DNA of 64,000 bases. Origin: an uncultured bacterium. GTDB lineage: Bacteria > Pseudomonadota > Alphaproteobacteria > Sphingomonadales > Sphingomonadaceae. Each line of letters opens with the position of its first letter. Position 1 is the stretch's first letter. Both the position numbers and the translations under genes were made by a program. This document shows, piece by piece, positions 55,675-64,000 of the stretch. The stretch covers positions 62,001 to 126,000 of the forward strand of contig CAISGR010000027.1 in assembly GCA_903884945.1 (NCBI GenBank). The letters run 5' to 3'. The notes under the pieces are model-generated. The model was given only the letters and a program-made list of their open reading frames with translations. It was not told where the DNA came from and did no database searches.

Positions 55675-56697
55675 TTACTTAACTGGATCATAGATGAGCG
55701 CGCGAACGGTTCCCGGCCGCACATGCGGGCGGCCACCCGGTGTCGCGCTGGGATCGGTCTCGGCGGCGATAACGAACAGCCGTCCTGTCGCCGGGTCGAG
55801 GGTCATCGTCCTGCCGCTCACTGCCGTATGTATCGGCGCGCGCGCAGTATATTCGTCAGCGGAGGTTTGCTGGTAGATAGTGACCGTCCCATCGCGTCCG
55901 TTTGAACTGAACACCCGCATCCGTACGGGATCGAAGGCAACCGCGTCGCTTCCTGCGCCAATAGCAAGATCCGCAACGACATGCCCGGTATGCGCATCGA
56001 CCACCATCATCCGGGCGTTAGCGCACCCCATGAACAGGCGCTGCCCTGCCTTGTCCAGCGCAAGACCATGCGGGCTCTTGCAATTCGGCGTCGGCCAGCG
56101 CGCCGCGATCTTATTGGTGCGCGCATCAATCTCAAGAACGTCGCTGTTGGCTTCGCCCGCCACGAAGACGTGACCTTGATCGTCCGCAGCGGCATATTCC
56201 ATCTTTTCGCCTGCGTTAATCGTCGCAATCGCTTTCTGCTGCACCGGATCGATCACGGTTACGGTACCTGGGTCGCCCTCGATCACGAATATATGCCCGG
56301 TAGCGGGATCACGGACCATGCCATCGGCATCCGCCCCCGCGGGGATACGGCCAATTACCTTCAACGTTTTGAGGTTGAACGCGACAGCCTCCCCCTTCTC
56401 GCCGTCGTCCGTAAAGCCGAAGCCATCGCGCGCCGATATAGCGGTGCCATGGGTGCCGCCCGCTATCCCCTCAACCTGTCCGATAACCACTCCTGTCTGC
56501 GCATCGAGAACGGTGAGCCAATCGCCGTGCGCCACGTAGACCCGCTTCGTAGGACCATCGAACACGGCATAATCCCACCGGTCTGGAGACCCGAGCGCGA
56601 TGCTGTTCGTCAACGAATAGTCCAAAACCGCATCGGCATGGGCGGCCCCAGCCAGCGCGGTTGCGGCAAACACGACGGCGATGATCGAAGATTTCAC
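55675..56697 (-). CDS. periplasmic YncE-type beta-propeller protein
   Basis: 340 residues. Signal peptide KSSIIAVVFAATALAGAAHA, then seven blades with YVAHGDWLTVLDAQTG, VFVAGEANSDVLEIDARTNK and RMMVVDAHTGHVVADL. No extra domain. It is the third propeller in the window but is not in the transposon and is more distant from the other two. Coding strand matches the two-component system upstream. Role unknown; metal or ligand binding are possible. Confidence 0.82.
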   Translation of the reverse strand: MKSSIIAVVFAATALAGAAHADAVLDYSLTNSIALGSPDRWDYAVFDGPTKRVYVAHGDWLTVLDAQTGVVIGQVEGIAGGTHGTAISARDGFGFTDDGEKGEAVAFNLKTLKVIGRIPAGADADGMVRDPATGHIFVIEGDPGTVTVIDPVQQKAIATINAGEKMEYAAADDQGHVFVAGEANSDVLEIDARTNKIAARWPTPNCKSPHGLALDKAGQRLFMGCANARMMVVDAHTGHVVADLAIGAGSDAVAFDPVRMRVFSSNGRDGTVTIYQQTSADEYTARAPIHTAVSGRTMTLDPATGRLFVIAAETDPSATPGGRPHVRPGTVRALIYDPVK

Positions 56698-56740
56698 GCA
56701 ATGGCTCCTTGTACCCTGACAGTCGAATTTACTTGTATGG

Positions 56741-58108
56741 TCACGCGACGGCGGCGAACCGTAGCCGAACCCGCAACCCGGGTTCGTTGTCCTCGATCAT
56801 CAGCTCTGCGCCGTGCAACGCGGCGATTGAAGCGACCAACGCCAGTCCCAGGCCCGCGCCAGGCGTATGCCTGCTTTGGTCGAGGCGATAGAATCGCCGG
56901 AGAATCTTGCCACGCTGATCGGCAGGTACGCCCGGCCCATTGTCCGCGACGGTAACAACCGCACACGCAGCCTCCTGGTGAAGAGCGATCGTGATATTCG
57001 TGCCTTGGGGCGTGTGGACAAGCGCGTTGTCGATCAGGTTGGTGAGCAGCTGGGCAAGCAATTCGGCGTCACCGAGGACCGCAACACCCTCATCAATCGA
57101 GGCTCGCAACGACTTGCCTGCGTCCTCGGCGACGGGCTGGTACGCTTCAGATATTCGACCCAACAATTCGGAAAGATCAATATGAGCAAGGTCGCGTCGC
57201 TCACCGCCTTCAATCTGGCCAATTCGAAGCAAGGCCCTGAATATGACATGTATCTCGTCGATCTGAGCTAAAGCCCCCGCGATGCCAGCCTCGTAGGCAG
57301 CCTCGGAATTATTGCCCTGCATCGCCTCCAGGCGCTGTTGAAGGCGGGTAAGCGGCGTCCGCAGGTCATGGGCGACATCAGTCGATACCTGCTGAAGCCC
57401 TTCCATCAACGCGGCGATCCGGTCCAGCATCGCATTGAGGTTCGTGGACAAGTGATCGAACTCGGCACTCATGCCGATCGCGGGCAAGCGTTCGGCCATG
57501 TCTCCCGACATGATCCGGGCCACCGCGCCGTTAACGCGATCAAGCCGGCGCAGGAACATCAGCCCGATAAAATAGCCGCCGATCAGCGCCAGGACGGTCA
57601 AGGCGATGCTCGATCCGATCGTGAATGCAACAAGGCGCTGCCGAACCCGCTGTACGTCGAATGTATCGGTTGCCACCACCAGCAGCGAACCGTCCGACAG
57701 CCGCGTCCCTAGGGTCTGGAACGTCTCGGGATCGCCCGACTCACCAGGTTGAGGCTTGTCGTCCACAAAAGTCACCTGCCCCCAACCCTTCCGGGCGGCC
57801 GTCAAAGGCAAATCCCCCGCCAGATGCTTGTTGCCCGCGTCTAGAAGCAGAAAGTGAAACGGTTGCTCGAAAGCTGATCGCTGGCGACGGCGGATGCTAT
57901 CGATCACCTCCTGCTTGCCACCATCTGGCCAATCCTCGGTCAGAATGGCTGTTTCAGATCGAAGCCCAACTGCCGTCGCCTCGGCCGCATAGGCGCGAAG
58001 CGAATGTTCGACGATCGTCAGCAAGACGATCGACCCCACAGCGAACAGGCCTGCAATCAGCAAAGCAAAGCGAAAAGCGGCGCTGTTGAAGGAGCTTGAT
58101 TTTTTCAT
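56741..58108 (-). CDS. sensor histidine kinase of a metal-type two-component system
   Basis: 455 residues from ATG 58108, overlapping the regulator stop by 4 bp. Two membrane helices (about 12-35 and 160-185) flank a periplasmic sensor of ~125 residues. HAMP follows, then the H-box VSTDVAHDLRTPLTRL with His247, and ATPase boxes N (LLTNLIDNALVHTPQG), G1 (VADNGPGVP) and G2 (GAGLGLALV). The pattern is like CusS/CzcS kinases. With the RND operon divergent from it, this pair probably responds to metal in the periplasm. Confidence 0.93.
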   Translation of the reverse strand: MKKSSSFNSAAFRFALLIAGLFAVGSIVLLTIVEHSLRAYAAEATAVGLRSETAILTEDWPDGGKQEVIDSIRRRQRSAFEQPFHFLLLDAGNKHLAGDLPLTAARKGWGQVTFVDDKPQPGESGDPETFQTLGTRLSDGSLLVVATDTFDVQRVRQRLVAFTIGSSIALTVLALIGGYFIGLMFLRRLDRVNGAVARIMSGDMAERLPAIGMSAEFDHLSTNLNAMLDRIAALMEGLQQVSTDVAHDLRTPLTRLQQRLEAMQGNNSEAAYEAGIAGALAQIDEIHVIFRALLRIGQIEGGERRDLAHIDLSELLGRISEAYQPVAEDAGKSLRASIDEGVAVLGDAELLAQLLTNLIDNALVHTPQGTNITIALHQEAACAVVTVADNGPGVPADQRGKILRRFYRLDQSRHTPGAGLGLALVASIAALHGAELMIEDNEPGLRVRLRFAAVA

Positions 58109-58785
58109 GGCGGCGACGCTTCGATCCGGTAACCGGAGCCGCGAACCGTGTGAATGAGGTCCGCGCCAAACCCGCGATCGATCTTCGCCCGCAAACGGCT
58201 CATGTGGCTCTCGATAAGATTCGTCTGTGGGTCGAAGTGAAACGACCACACATTTTCAAGCATCATCGTTCGGGTCACGACTTCGCCCTTGTGGCGTAAG
58301 AGATATTCGAGGAGCTTCATCTCCTGGGCCTGTAACTCGATGCGGCGTCCCGCGCGGCTTACCGTCCTTTTCAGGAGGTCCAGCTCCAGGTCTCCCACCC
58401 TCAGCATCGTGATGGCATCGACAGAGGGCGGGCGCCGGGCGAGCGCCGCCACGCGGGCGACAAGTTCGGTGGTCGCAAAGGGCTTCACCAGATAATCATC
58501 AGCTCCGCCCTCGAGGCCTTCGACCCGATCCCTGATGCCGTCCATTCCGGTCAGCAGGATGGCAGGCGTGGAGACGCCTTGAGCGCGCAGCTGCTTCAAC
58601 GCGGAGAGGCCATCAAGTTCTGGCACCATGCGGTCAAGAATGATGACCGAGTATTCGTTGCTACTCGCAAGAAATACTGCATCCAGTCCGGTCAAACATA
58701 TATCGACGACATGGCCGGCCGCGGTCAGAGCCTTCTCAATATGCGAACGTGTCGCATCGTCATCCTCGAGTAACAGCAGCTTCAT
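58105..58785 (-). CDS. OmpR-family response regulator
   Basis: 226 residues. Receiver domain with acidic pocket LEDDDAT, phospho-acceptor Asp51 in VIILDRMVPELDG, and the signature Lys in YLVKPF. The C-terminal winged HTH has LELDLLKRTVSRAGR, LTxREFxLL-like LQAQEMKLLEYLLRH and the SHMSRLRAKIDRGF recognition part. Of the CopR/CusR/CzcR sort. It is divergent from the PepSY gene and the tripartite efflux operon; the 152-bp gap (58786-58937) likely holds its operator. Confidence 0.93.
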   Translation of the reverse strand: MKLLLLEDDDATRSHIEKALTAAGHVVDICLTGLDAVFLASSNEYSVIILDRMVPELDGLSALKQLRAQGVSTPAILLTGMDGIRDRVEGLEGGADDYLVKPFATTELVARVAALARRPPSVDAITMLRVGDLELDLLKRTVSRAGRRIELQAQEMKLLEYLLRHKGEVVTRTMMLENVWSFHFDPQTNLIESHMSRLRAKIDRGFGADLIHTVRGSGYRIEASPP

Positions 58786-58937
58786 CGTCAGGGCCGCCTT
58801 CCTTAAGCGAGTGCGCCTATGGTGCTAATGAATCTTCGCCGCACAAGTTAGGAATTCCTAATGTCCAATTGAGCTTCCGCGAATGTAGAAGGGTGTAGTC
58901 CGGATCACAGAGGCAATGAAGCCTCAGGAGAATGACG

Positions 58938-59246
58938 ATGCGTAACTATCTCATCGCGCTGGCCGCTACCACGCTGGTTGCGAGCGGCGCGCAGGCGGCG
59001 CCCAGGCACATGGCAGGGTCCGAGCTTATGTCGACGGCGAAGGTGTCCTTGGCGACGGCGCGGGCAACAGCGCTCCACGCGCGGCCCGGCAGGATCACGG
59101 ACCAGGAGCTGGAAAAGGAAGCGGGCGGCACGGGTCTGCGTTACTCCTTCGATGTGGTGAGCCATGGCAAGACCTATGAAGTCGGCGTCGATGCGACAAC
59201 CGGCAGGGTCCTGGAGAACCAGGCCGAAGGTGCGCACCCCGACTGA
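58938..59246 (+). CDS. small periplasmic PepSY-domain protein
   Basis: 102 residues from the ATG at 58938, with AGGAG eight bases upstream; another ATG at 58932 is too close. Signal peptide NYLIALAATTLVASGAQA, then one PepSY domain (KVSLATARATALHARPGRITDQELEKE, GLRYSFDVVSHGKTYEVGVDATTGRVLEN). These proteins often precede RND metal efflux operons. Confidence 0.9.
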   Translation: MRNYLIALAATTLVASGAQAAPRHMAGSELMSTAKVSLATARATALHARPGRITDQELEKEAGGTGLRYSFDVVSHGKTYEVGVDATTGRVLENQAEGAHPD

Positions 59247-59322
59247 GCACACCTTATAGCTGATCGCAGCATTGCACGCTGCGAGGCCCGGGTCGAAGGC
59301 ACGGCGCTGAACGGGAGGACCA

Positions 59323-60687
59323 ATGTCACTGCCACTGCCGACGAACCGGGCCGCTCTAGCGCGCTCCCTGCTAGTATTTGCCCCATTGGTGGTGGCGGGC
59401 TGCGCGCATTATTCCTCCCTCCCGTTGGTGCAGACGCCCCCTCTGGCGCCTTCGGTAGCGGCGCTCCCCGGTTTCGTGCCGGGAGCGCCGCTTAGTGTCG
59501 CTAAAGTCACCGCGCTCGCGCTTCAAAACAATCCTGATCTGCGCGCAGCGCGCGCACGGCACGGCCTCGCGCAAGCACAACTCCTGCAATCCGGCATCCT
59601 GCCGAACCCTTCGTTTGCCGGCGCGTTACTCCCGCTGATCTCGGGAGCCGGCACCGTGACGGCGTGGAATGTCGGCCTGACCCAGGATATCAAATCGCTC
59701 ATCACCTACCGGGCGCGGCGGCGGGCTGCCGGCTTTGCTGCCCAACAAATCGATGCCGAAATCATCTGGCAGGAATGGCAGATCGCCGGGCAGGCGCGGC
59801 AACTCGCGGTAGAGTTAATCGCAGGTGAGCAAAGTCGGCCCATGTTGACCGAGGCTTTCGACCTGCTCTCCCGCCGCAATGCCGTTCTCCAGCAAGCGCT
59901 CGCTGCCGGCAACGTCACTCTGGTCACGGCGGCACCCACACTCGTCGCCTTGCAATCGGCGCGGACCGCCTTGCAAACGCTCGATCAGCGGCAACTCTCG
60001 CTCCGGCATCAGCTCAATGCACTGCTCGGCCTCGTGCCCGATGCCGTTGTTCCGCTGGAGGCCACGATCGATCTGCCTCCGTTCAATCCCGCCACGATCC
60101 GTGTCGATCTGACAACATTGGCCGATCGCCGACCCGACCTGGTCGCGCTCCGGCTTGGCTATGATGCCCAGGACGCCAATGTCCGGGTTGCAATCCTGTC
60201 GCAGTTTCCCGATCTGATTCTCGGGGCGACCGCCAGCAGCGACAACAGCAGCGTCATCAATGGCGGGCCGCAAGCGACGATCGGATTGCCGATCTTCGAT
60301 CGCAATCAAGGCAATGTCGCCATCGCCAATGCGACCCGGGCGCAGCTCCATGCGGATTATTCGGCGCGTCTGGCGGCAGCCGCCGGTCAGGTCGGCGCTC
60401 TCCTCTCCGAAATGGATCTCTTGTCTCATCAACTTGTAATCCTGCGGCGTGATCTTCCGGCGGCACGGCTCGCCGCGAAGCGCGCGGCCACTGCCTTCGG
60501 CGCCTCCAATCTCGACGAGCGCAGCTATGTCGATCTCGTCGTCAATCGCTACACCAAGGAGCAGGAAGTGGTAACTTTGGAGTTGGGACTGCTCGACCGG
60601 CAGGTGGCGCTACAAACTCTGGTGGGAGCCGGGCTACCGCCGGTTGAAATCTTGCCAGGTCTGGACAACGCCAAGGTGCGGCAATGA
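59323..60687 (+). CDS. TolC-family outer membrane efflux protein
   Basis: 454 residues with GGGAGGACCA before the ATG. Lipoprotein signal VVAGCAH, then long helical hairpins and two repeated TolC-type units: VTALALQNNPDLRAARARHGLAQAQLLQSGILPNP (first) and TTLADRRPDLVALRLGYDAQDANVRVAILSQFPD (second), the signature of outer membrane efflux proteins. It forms the outer duct for the RND pump. The stop overlaps the adaptor gene by 4 bp. Confidence 0.95.
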   Translation: MSLPLPTNRAALARSLLVFAPLVVAGCAHYSSLPLVQTPPLAPSVAALPGFVPGAPLSVAKVTALALQNNPDLRAARARHGLAQAQLLQSGILPNPSFAGALLPLISGAGTVTAWNVGLTQDIKSLITYRARRRAAGFAAQQIDAEIIWQEWQIAGQARQLAVELIAGEQSRPMLTEAFDLLSRRNAVLQQALAAGNVTLVTAAPTLVALQSARTALQTLDQRQLSLRHQLNALLGLVPDAVVPLEATIDLPPFNPATIRVDLTTLADRRPDLVALRLGYDAQDANVRVAILSQFPDLILGATASSDNSSVINGGPQATIGLPIFDRNQGNVAIANATRAQLHADYSARLAAAAGQVGALLSEMDLLSHQLVILRRDLPAARLAAKRAATAFGASNLDERSYVDLVVNRYTKEQEVVTLELGLLDRQVALQTLVGAGLPPVEILPGLDNAKVRQ

Positions 60688-61709
60688 AGACGCTCGCCCT
60701 CCTACCTCTGGTACTGCTGACTGGGTGCGGTAGTTCATCCCCGTCCGATCCGCCTCCAACGCCTTCGGTGCTCGTGAGCCTGCAAAAGATCGAGCGGGGC
60801 TCCACACCCGAGTGGGTGACGGCCTATGGCAGCGCCGCGCCGGGGGTCAGCGGCTCGGACACCATCAGCGTTCCCCAACCAGGCCAAGTCTCGCGCCTCG
60901 CGGTGACGCCAGGTTCGACGGTGCGCGCGGGACAAGTGCTCGTGGTGTTCACCACCGACCCTTCGTCGGTAAGTGCCTATCAGCAGGCGGTGACGACGCT
61001 CTCCGCAGCCCAGAAACAGCGGGCAACTACCGCTCAGCTGCTCACGCAGCAACTCGCAACGCGCGATCAACTTGTTCAGGCGGAGAAGGCCGTCAGCGAT
61101 GCTCAAGCCGCCATTGCGGCCTTGCGCCAATCGGGTGCGGGACAGCCGACACGAATCCTTACCGCGCCGTTCGGCGGCGTTGTCACCACAGTCTCGGTCG
61201 CGCAAGGTGATCGAACCCAGAGCGGCGCACCGTTGGTAACGTTGGCGCGAACGGGAAGCATCGTTGCGACCGTCGGGCTTGATCCCGCCAGAGCGGGCCG
61301 CGTCCAAGTGGGCCAACGCGCCAAGGTTGTTCGCCTGAATGGTGGCCCTCCAATACCTGCTCGCGTGGTCCGGGTAGACGGAGTGCTCAATCCGAAGACG
61401 CACATGATCAATGTGGACCTCTCGTTACCGGCAGGCGCAGTGCTTCCGAATGAGGCACTGCGCGGCGATATCGCCGTGGGCGATGTCGCCGGATGGATCG
61501 TACCCCACCGTGCTGTCGTCACCGCCAACGGACCAACGAGCGTCTTCCAGCTCGTCGCCGGCAAAGCGCACCTCATCAAGGTCAATCTGCTTTTGGCGGG
61601 CGAGCAGATCGATGTGGTCGAAGGGCCAATCCTTCGTAACCGTCCCCTGATCGTGGACGGAGCCTATCAAGTGCAGGACGGCCAAGCCGTCCGCTCGATC
61701 GCGCGCTGA
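60684..61709 (+). CDS. RND efflux periplasmic adaptor (HlyD family)
   Basis: 341 residues. Lipobox LLTGCGSS. The lipoyl half-motif PGQVSRLAVTPGSTVRAGQVLVVF, coiled-coil hairpin (about 95-155) and second half-motif ILTAPFGGVVTTVSVAQGDRTQSGAPL, then a beta-barrel. It links the inner RND pump to the TolC-type channel. No metal-binding Met/His insert of the CusB sort was seen. The TGATG overlap leads into the RND gene. Confidence 0.95.
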   Translation: MKTLALLPLVLLTGCGSSSPSDPPPTPSVLVSLQKIERGSTPEWVTAYGSAAPGVSGSDTISVPQPGQVSRLAVTPGSTVRAGQVLVVFTTDPSSVSAYQQAVTTLSAAQKQRATTAQLLTQQLATRDQLVQAEKAVSDAQAAIAALRQSGAGQPTRILTAPFGGVVTTVSVAQGDRTQSGAPLVTLARTGSIVATVGLDPARAGRVQVGQRAKVVRLNGGPPIPARVVRVDGVLNPKTHMINVDLSLPAGAVLPNEALRGDIAVGDVAGWIVPHRAVVTANGPTSVFQLVAGKAHLIKVNLLLAGEQIDVVEGPILRNRPLIVDGAYQVQDGQAVRSIAR

Positions 61710-64000
61710 TGTTTGAAAGGCTACTTGGCCGGCAAGCCCGCGCGTTTGTCTTGATCGCTATGGCTATGGCGCTGGCCGGCATTGCTGCTGCGCTATCGCT
61801 GCCGCTCGGCCTGTTCCCGCAAGTATCGTTCCCGCGCGTGCTCGTCGATCTCGATGCTGGCAGCCGGCCCGCCGATCAGATGGCGCTTATCGTCACCCGC
61901 CCCGTTGAGGAGGCAATCCGCAGCATCCCTGGCGTTCGCGACGTTCGCTCGGAAACGACCCGCGGTTCAGCCCAGATCTCGATCGATTTCGGTTGGGGTC
62001 GCGACATGGTGGCCAGTACGCTCCTGGTCGACACGGCCATTGCGCGCACGATCGGCTCGCTTCCGCCTGGGACCAACTACAATGTGCGAAGGATGGACCC
62101 CACGGTCTTCCCGGTCATCTCCTACGCGCTCGTTTCAAAGTCCATCTCGCCGGTCGCGTTGCAAGATCTGGCCCGGTACGAAATCACCCCGCTTCTGTCA
62201 TCTATACCTGGGCTGGCCCGCGTCGAGGTTCAGGGTGGGGACAAGGCGGAAGTACAAGTGCTGGCCGATCCAAACCGGCTCGCCAGCTACGGTCTGGCGA
62301 TGAGTGACCTAACGAAAGCGATCAGCTCCGGGAACGTGCTGAGCGCCGTTGGCAAGATTCAGGATCGCGGTCGGCTTTCGCTGGTTCTAGCCGATCGCAG
62401 CATCATCAGCGCATCGGCGGTCGGCGATATCGTCGTTCGATCCGATCCCGCCGGCATCGTTCGCGTACGCGACCTTGCGACTGTTCAAGATGGAGTGGTG
62501 CCGCAATGGATACGCGTCGTTGAGGACGGACGCCCAGCGGTGCTTTTCAACATCTACCAGCAACCGGACGGCAACTCGGTCCAGATCGCCAAGACCGTGT
62601 CGCAGACACTTGCAAACTATCACCTGCCCCCGGGGGTGAAGCTCATCAACTGGTACGATCAGAGCGAGCTCGTCACACAATCGGTGTCGAGCGTGCGCGA
62701 CGCGGTATTGATCGGCCTGGTGCTCGCGGCCGGCGTGCTGCTGATGTTCCTGCGCAGCTGGCGTGTGACTTTAGTCGCCGTAATCGTCGTTCCTGCGACC
62801 CTGGCAGCAACCGTTCTCGTACTCAGCATGATGAAAATGAGCTTCAACCTGATGACGCTTGGCGGGATCGCTGCGGCAGTGGGGCTGCTCATTGATGACG
62901 TGATCGTGATGGTTGAGCACATTGCCCGACGAGCGGGCGCAAACGAAGAACACAGGGAGACCGGAGAGGCCGCCGTGCTGCCCGCGGCGCGCGAGTTCAT
63001 GGTTCCTCTCGCGGGCTCCAGCCTCGCCACGTTAATCGTCTTCCTACCACTATCTTTCCTGAGCGGCGTGACCGGCGCCTTTTCCAAGGCCTTGTCGATC
63101 ACGATGGCGGCGGCCCTGGGCATTTCCTGGGCGATGACGGCGTTCGTGGTGCCGGTGCTGACCCGCCGGATCGTCGATTTTAGCAAATGGCGCGACCCCG
63201 GCGGTGCCGGTCAAGGCTGGCTGGCCCGGCAACACGATCGGGCTCTCGATGGGCTCGCACGCCGGCCGTGGGTGCTCGCGATCGCGCTCGTTCCCCTGCT
63301 GGCGCTTGGGTATCTGAGCTACTCGAAGGTCCCGACTGGGTTCATGCCCAAGGTCGATCAGGGCAGCTTCAACATGGACTATTATACCGTCCCCGGCACT
63401 TCGCTCGACGAGTCGAGCCGACAGATCGCGCAGGTCGACGCAATCGTCAGCCACCACCCCCAGGTCCTCACCTTTTCGCGGCGGTTGGGCACCGATCTCG
63501 GCGGAGGTCTCGGTCAAAGCTACCATGGTGATTATTTTGTGCGCCTCAAACCCGGGCACACCGAAACCACCGATGATGTGATGAGCGACGTTCGATCCGC
63601 CATCGAGGTCAAGGTGCCCGGCGTACAGGTCGAGCTCGGCCAGCTGATGGAAGACCTGATCGGCGATCTGACCTCGGTCCCGCAGCCGATCGAAATCAAG
63701 CTTTTCTCGTCCGACCCGACCGCGCTTCGTGCTCAGGCAGAGAAAACCGCCGCACAAATTTCCAAGCTGAATGGCGTGGTCGAGGTCAAGAGCGGCGTCC
63801 AGCTTGCAGGCGATGCGCTCAACATCCGTGTCGATCCAATTCGCGCTGGCGTAGAAGGTATGGCTCCCGCCGATATCGAAGCGGCGCTCAACACCGCGCT
63901 CACGGGTTCAATCGCCACGTCGCTGCCGCAGGCGACAAAGGTGGTGGACGTGCGGGTGCGACTTCCGAACATGATGACGATCACCGAGGCCGAACTCGCG
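61709..64000 (+). CDS. RND family efflux pump, cut by window end
   Basis: Open reading frame from ATG 61709 to the last base, ~764 residues of about 1000-1050 expected. TM1 (FVLIAMAMALAGIAAALSLPLGLFP), porter domains (SIPGVRDVRSET, SSIPGLARVEVQGG), and the TM4 proton-relay GIAAAVGLLIDDVIVMVEH with Asp-Asp. The lone DD differs from the VDAAIV form in CusA and is like AcrB-type pumps. The substrate may be metal or drug; nearby kinase and PepSY genes lean to metal. C-terminus not seen. Confidence 0.92.
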   Translation, partial: MFERLLGRQARAFVLIAMAMALAGIAAALSLPLGLFPQVSFPRVLVDLDAGSRPADQMALIVTRPVEEAIRSIPGVRDVRSETTRGSAQISIDFGWGRDMVASTLLVDTAIARTIGSLPPGTNYNVRRMDPTVFPVISYALVSKSISPVALQDLARYEITPLLSSIPGLARVEVQGGDKAEVQVLADPNRLASYGLAMSDLTKAISSGNVLSAVGKIQDRGRLSLVLADRSIISASAVGDIVVRSDPAGIVRVRDLATVQDGVVPQWIRVVEDGRPAVLFNIYQQPDGNSVQIAKTVSQTLANYHLPPGVKLINWYDQSELVTQSVSSVRDAVLIGLVLAAGVLLMFLRSWRVTLVAVIVVPATLAATVLVLSMMKMSFNLMTLGGIAAAVGLLIDDVIVMVEHIARRAGANEEHRETGEAAVLPAAREFMVPLAGSSLATLIVFLPLSFLSGVTGAFSKALSITMAAALGISWAMTAFVVPVLTRRIVDFSKWRDPGGAGQGWLARQHDRALDGLARRPWVLAIALVPLLALGYLSYSKVPTGFMPKVDQGSFNMDYYTVPGTSLDESSRQIAQVDAIVSHHPQVLTFSRRLGTDLGGGLGQSYHGDYFVRLKPGHTETTDDVMSDVRSAIEVKVPGVQVELGQLMEDLIGDLTSVPQPIEIKLFSSDPTALRAQAEKTAAQISKLNGVVEVKSGVQLAGDALNIRVDPIRAGVEGMAPADIEAALNTALTGSIATSLPQATKVVDVRVRLPNMMTITEAELA

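Noticed and set aside
61709..64000. RND pump seeming shorter than its family
   Set aside because: The frame is open at the last base; it is cut by the window, not truncated in the genome.

Overview
The window is GC-rich, densely coded and rich in short start/stop overlaps. Its gene content (Tat-exported CopA/CopB, copper Csp, CueR, PHA synthase, N-type ATPase, quinol NO reductase) points to an alphaproteobacterium, most likely a sphingomonad. That assignment is inference. The number of metal, redox and mobile genes suggests a plasmid or genomic island. No rRNA, tRNA or CRISPR array was recognised.

Layout. (1) 1-11.1 kb, minus strand: start of a PHA synthase (cut by the window edge), phosphoketolase, a complete nine-gene N-ATPase operon in the order atpDCQRBEFAG, and an ATP-grasp-like protein. 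(2) 11.2-18.3 kb: PPK2 polyphosphate kinase, a P1B-type ATPase with an unusual CPD motif, a Bax-inhibitor-1 protein, a membrane methyltransferase and two small membrane proteins, an AraC regulator and a SAM methyltransferase. (3) 18.4-26.0 kb: copper region with a DUF411 protein, a broken DUF305-type gene, copB and copA, a cnrYXH-like regulatory operon, a cytochrome c, copC and copD. (4) 26.0-33.5 kb: a nuclease-like hypothetical, an orphan FliQ, a thioredoxin-reductase-like flavoprotein, a second Cu P-type ATPase with cueR and a clear CueR-type promoter, a 16-Cys copper storage protein, then a decay zone (cytochrome c tail, frameshifted PepSY gene, IS3 orfA fragment). (5) 33.8-37.6 kb: qNOR, NnrS and a 5'-truncated cupin.

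(6) 37,566-53,656: a 16.1-kb Tn3-family transposon bounded by 38-bp inverted repeats that match at 36 of 38 positions. It has its own tnpA, tnpR and res. Its cargo looks like a sulfite module: SorAB sulfite dehydrogenase, a second sulfite-oxidase-fold enzyme, a TDT-family (SSU1/TehA-like) exporter, a LysR regulator, a malate dehydrogenase, two YVTN propellers, DUF305 and DUF202 proteins and a ClC channel. A 15-base motif is shared exactly between the lysR promoter and the divergent promoter at 43.7 kb, so one LysR regulon may cover the cargo. The two flanks do not match: the right end cuts what looks like dmeF a few codons after its start, and the left end cuts the cupin gene. This implies a deletion or rearrangement at the element.

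(7) 53.7-64 kb: an RcnR/DmeR-type Ni/Co sensor left without its efflux partner, a lipoprotein, a COG4705-type membrane protein and a YncE-like propeller, then a two-component system divergent from a PepSY protein and a tripartite RND efflux operon (TolC-type, HlyD-type, RND pump) that runs off the window.

Together the region combines low-oxygen energy saving (phosphoketolase, Na+-type ATPase, polyphosphate, PHA) with protection against copper, nickel/cobalt, NO and sulfite.
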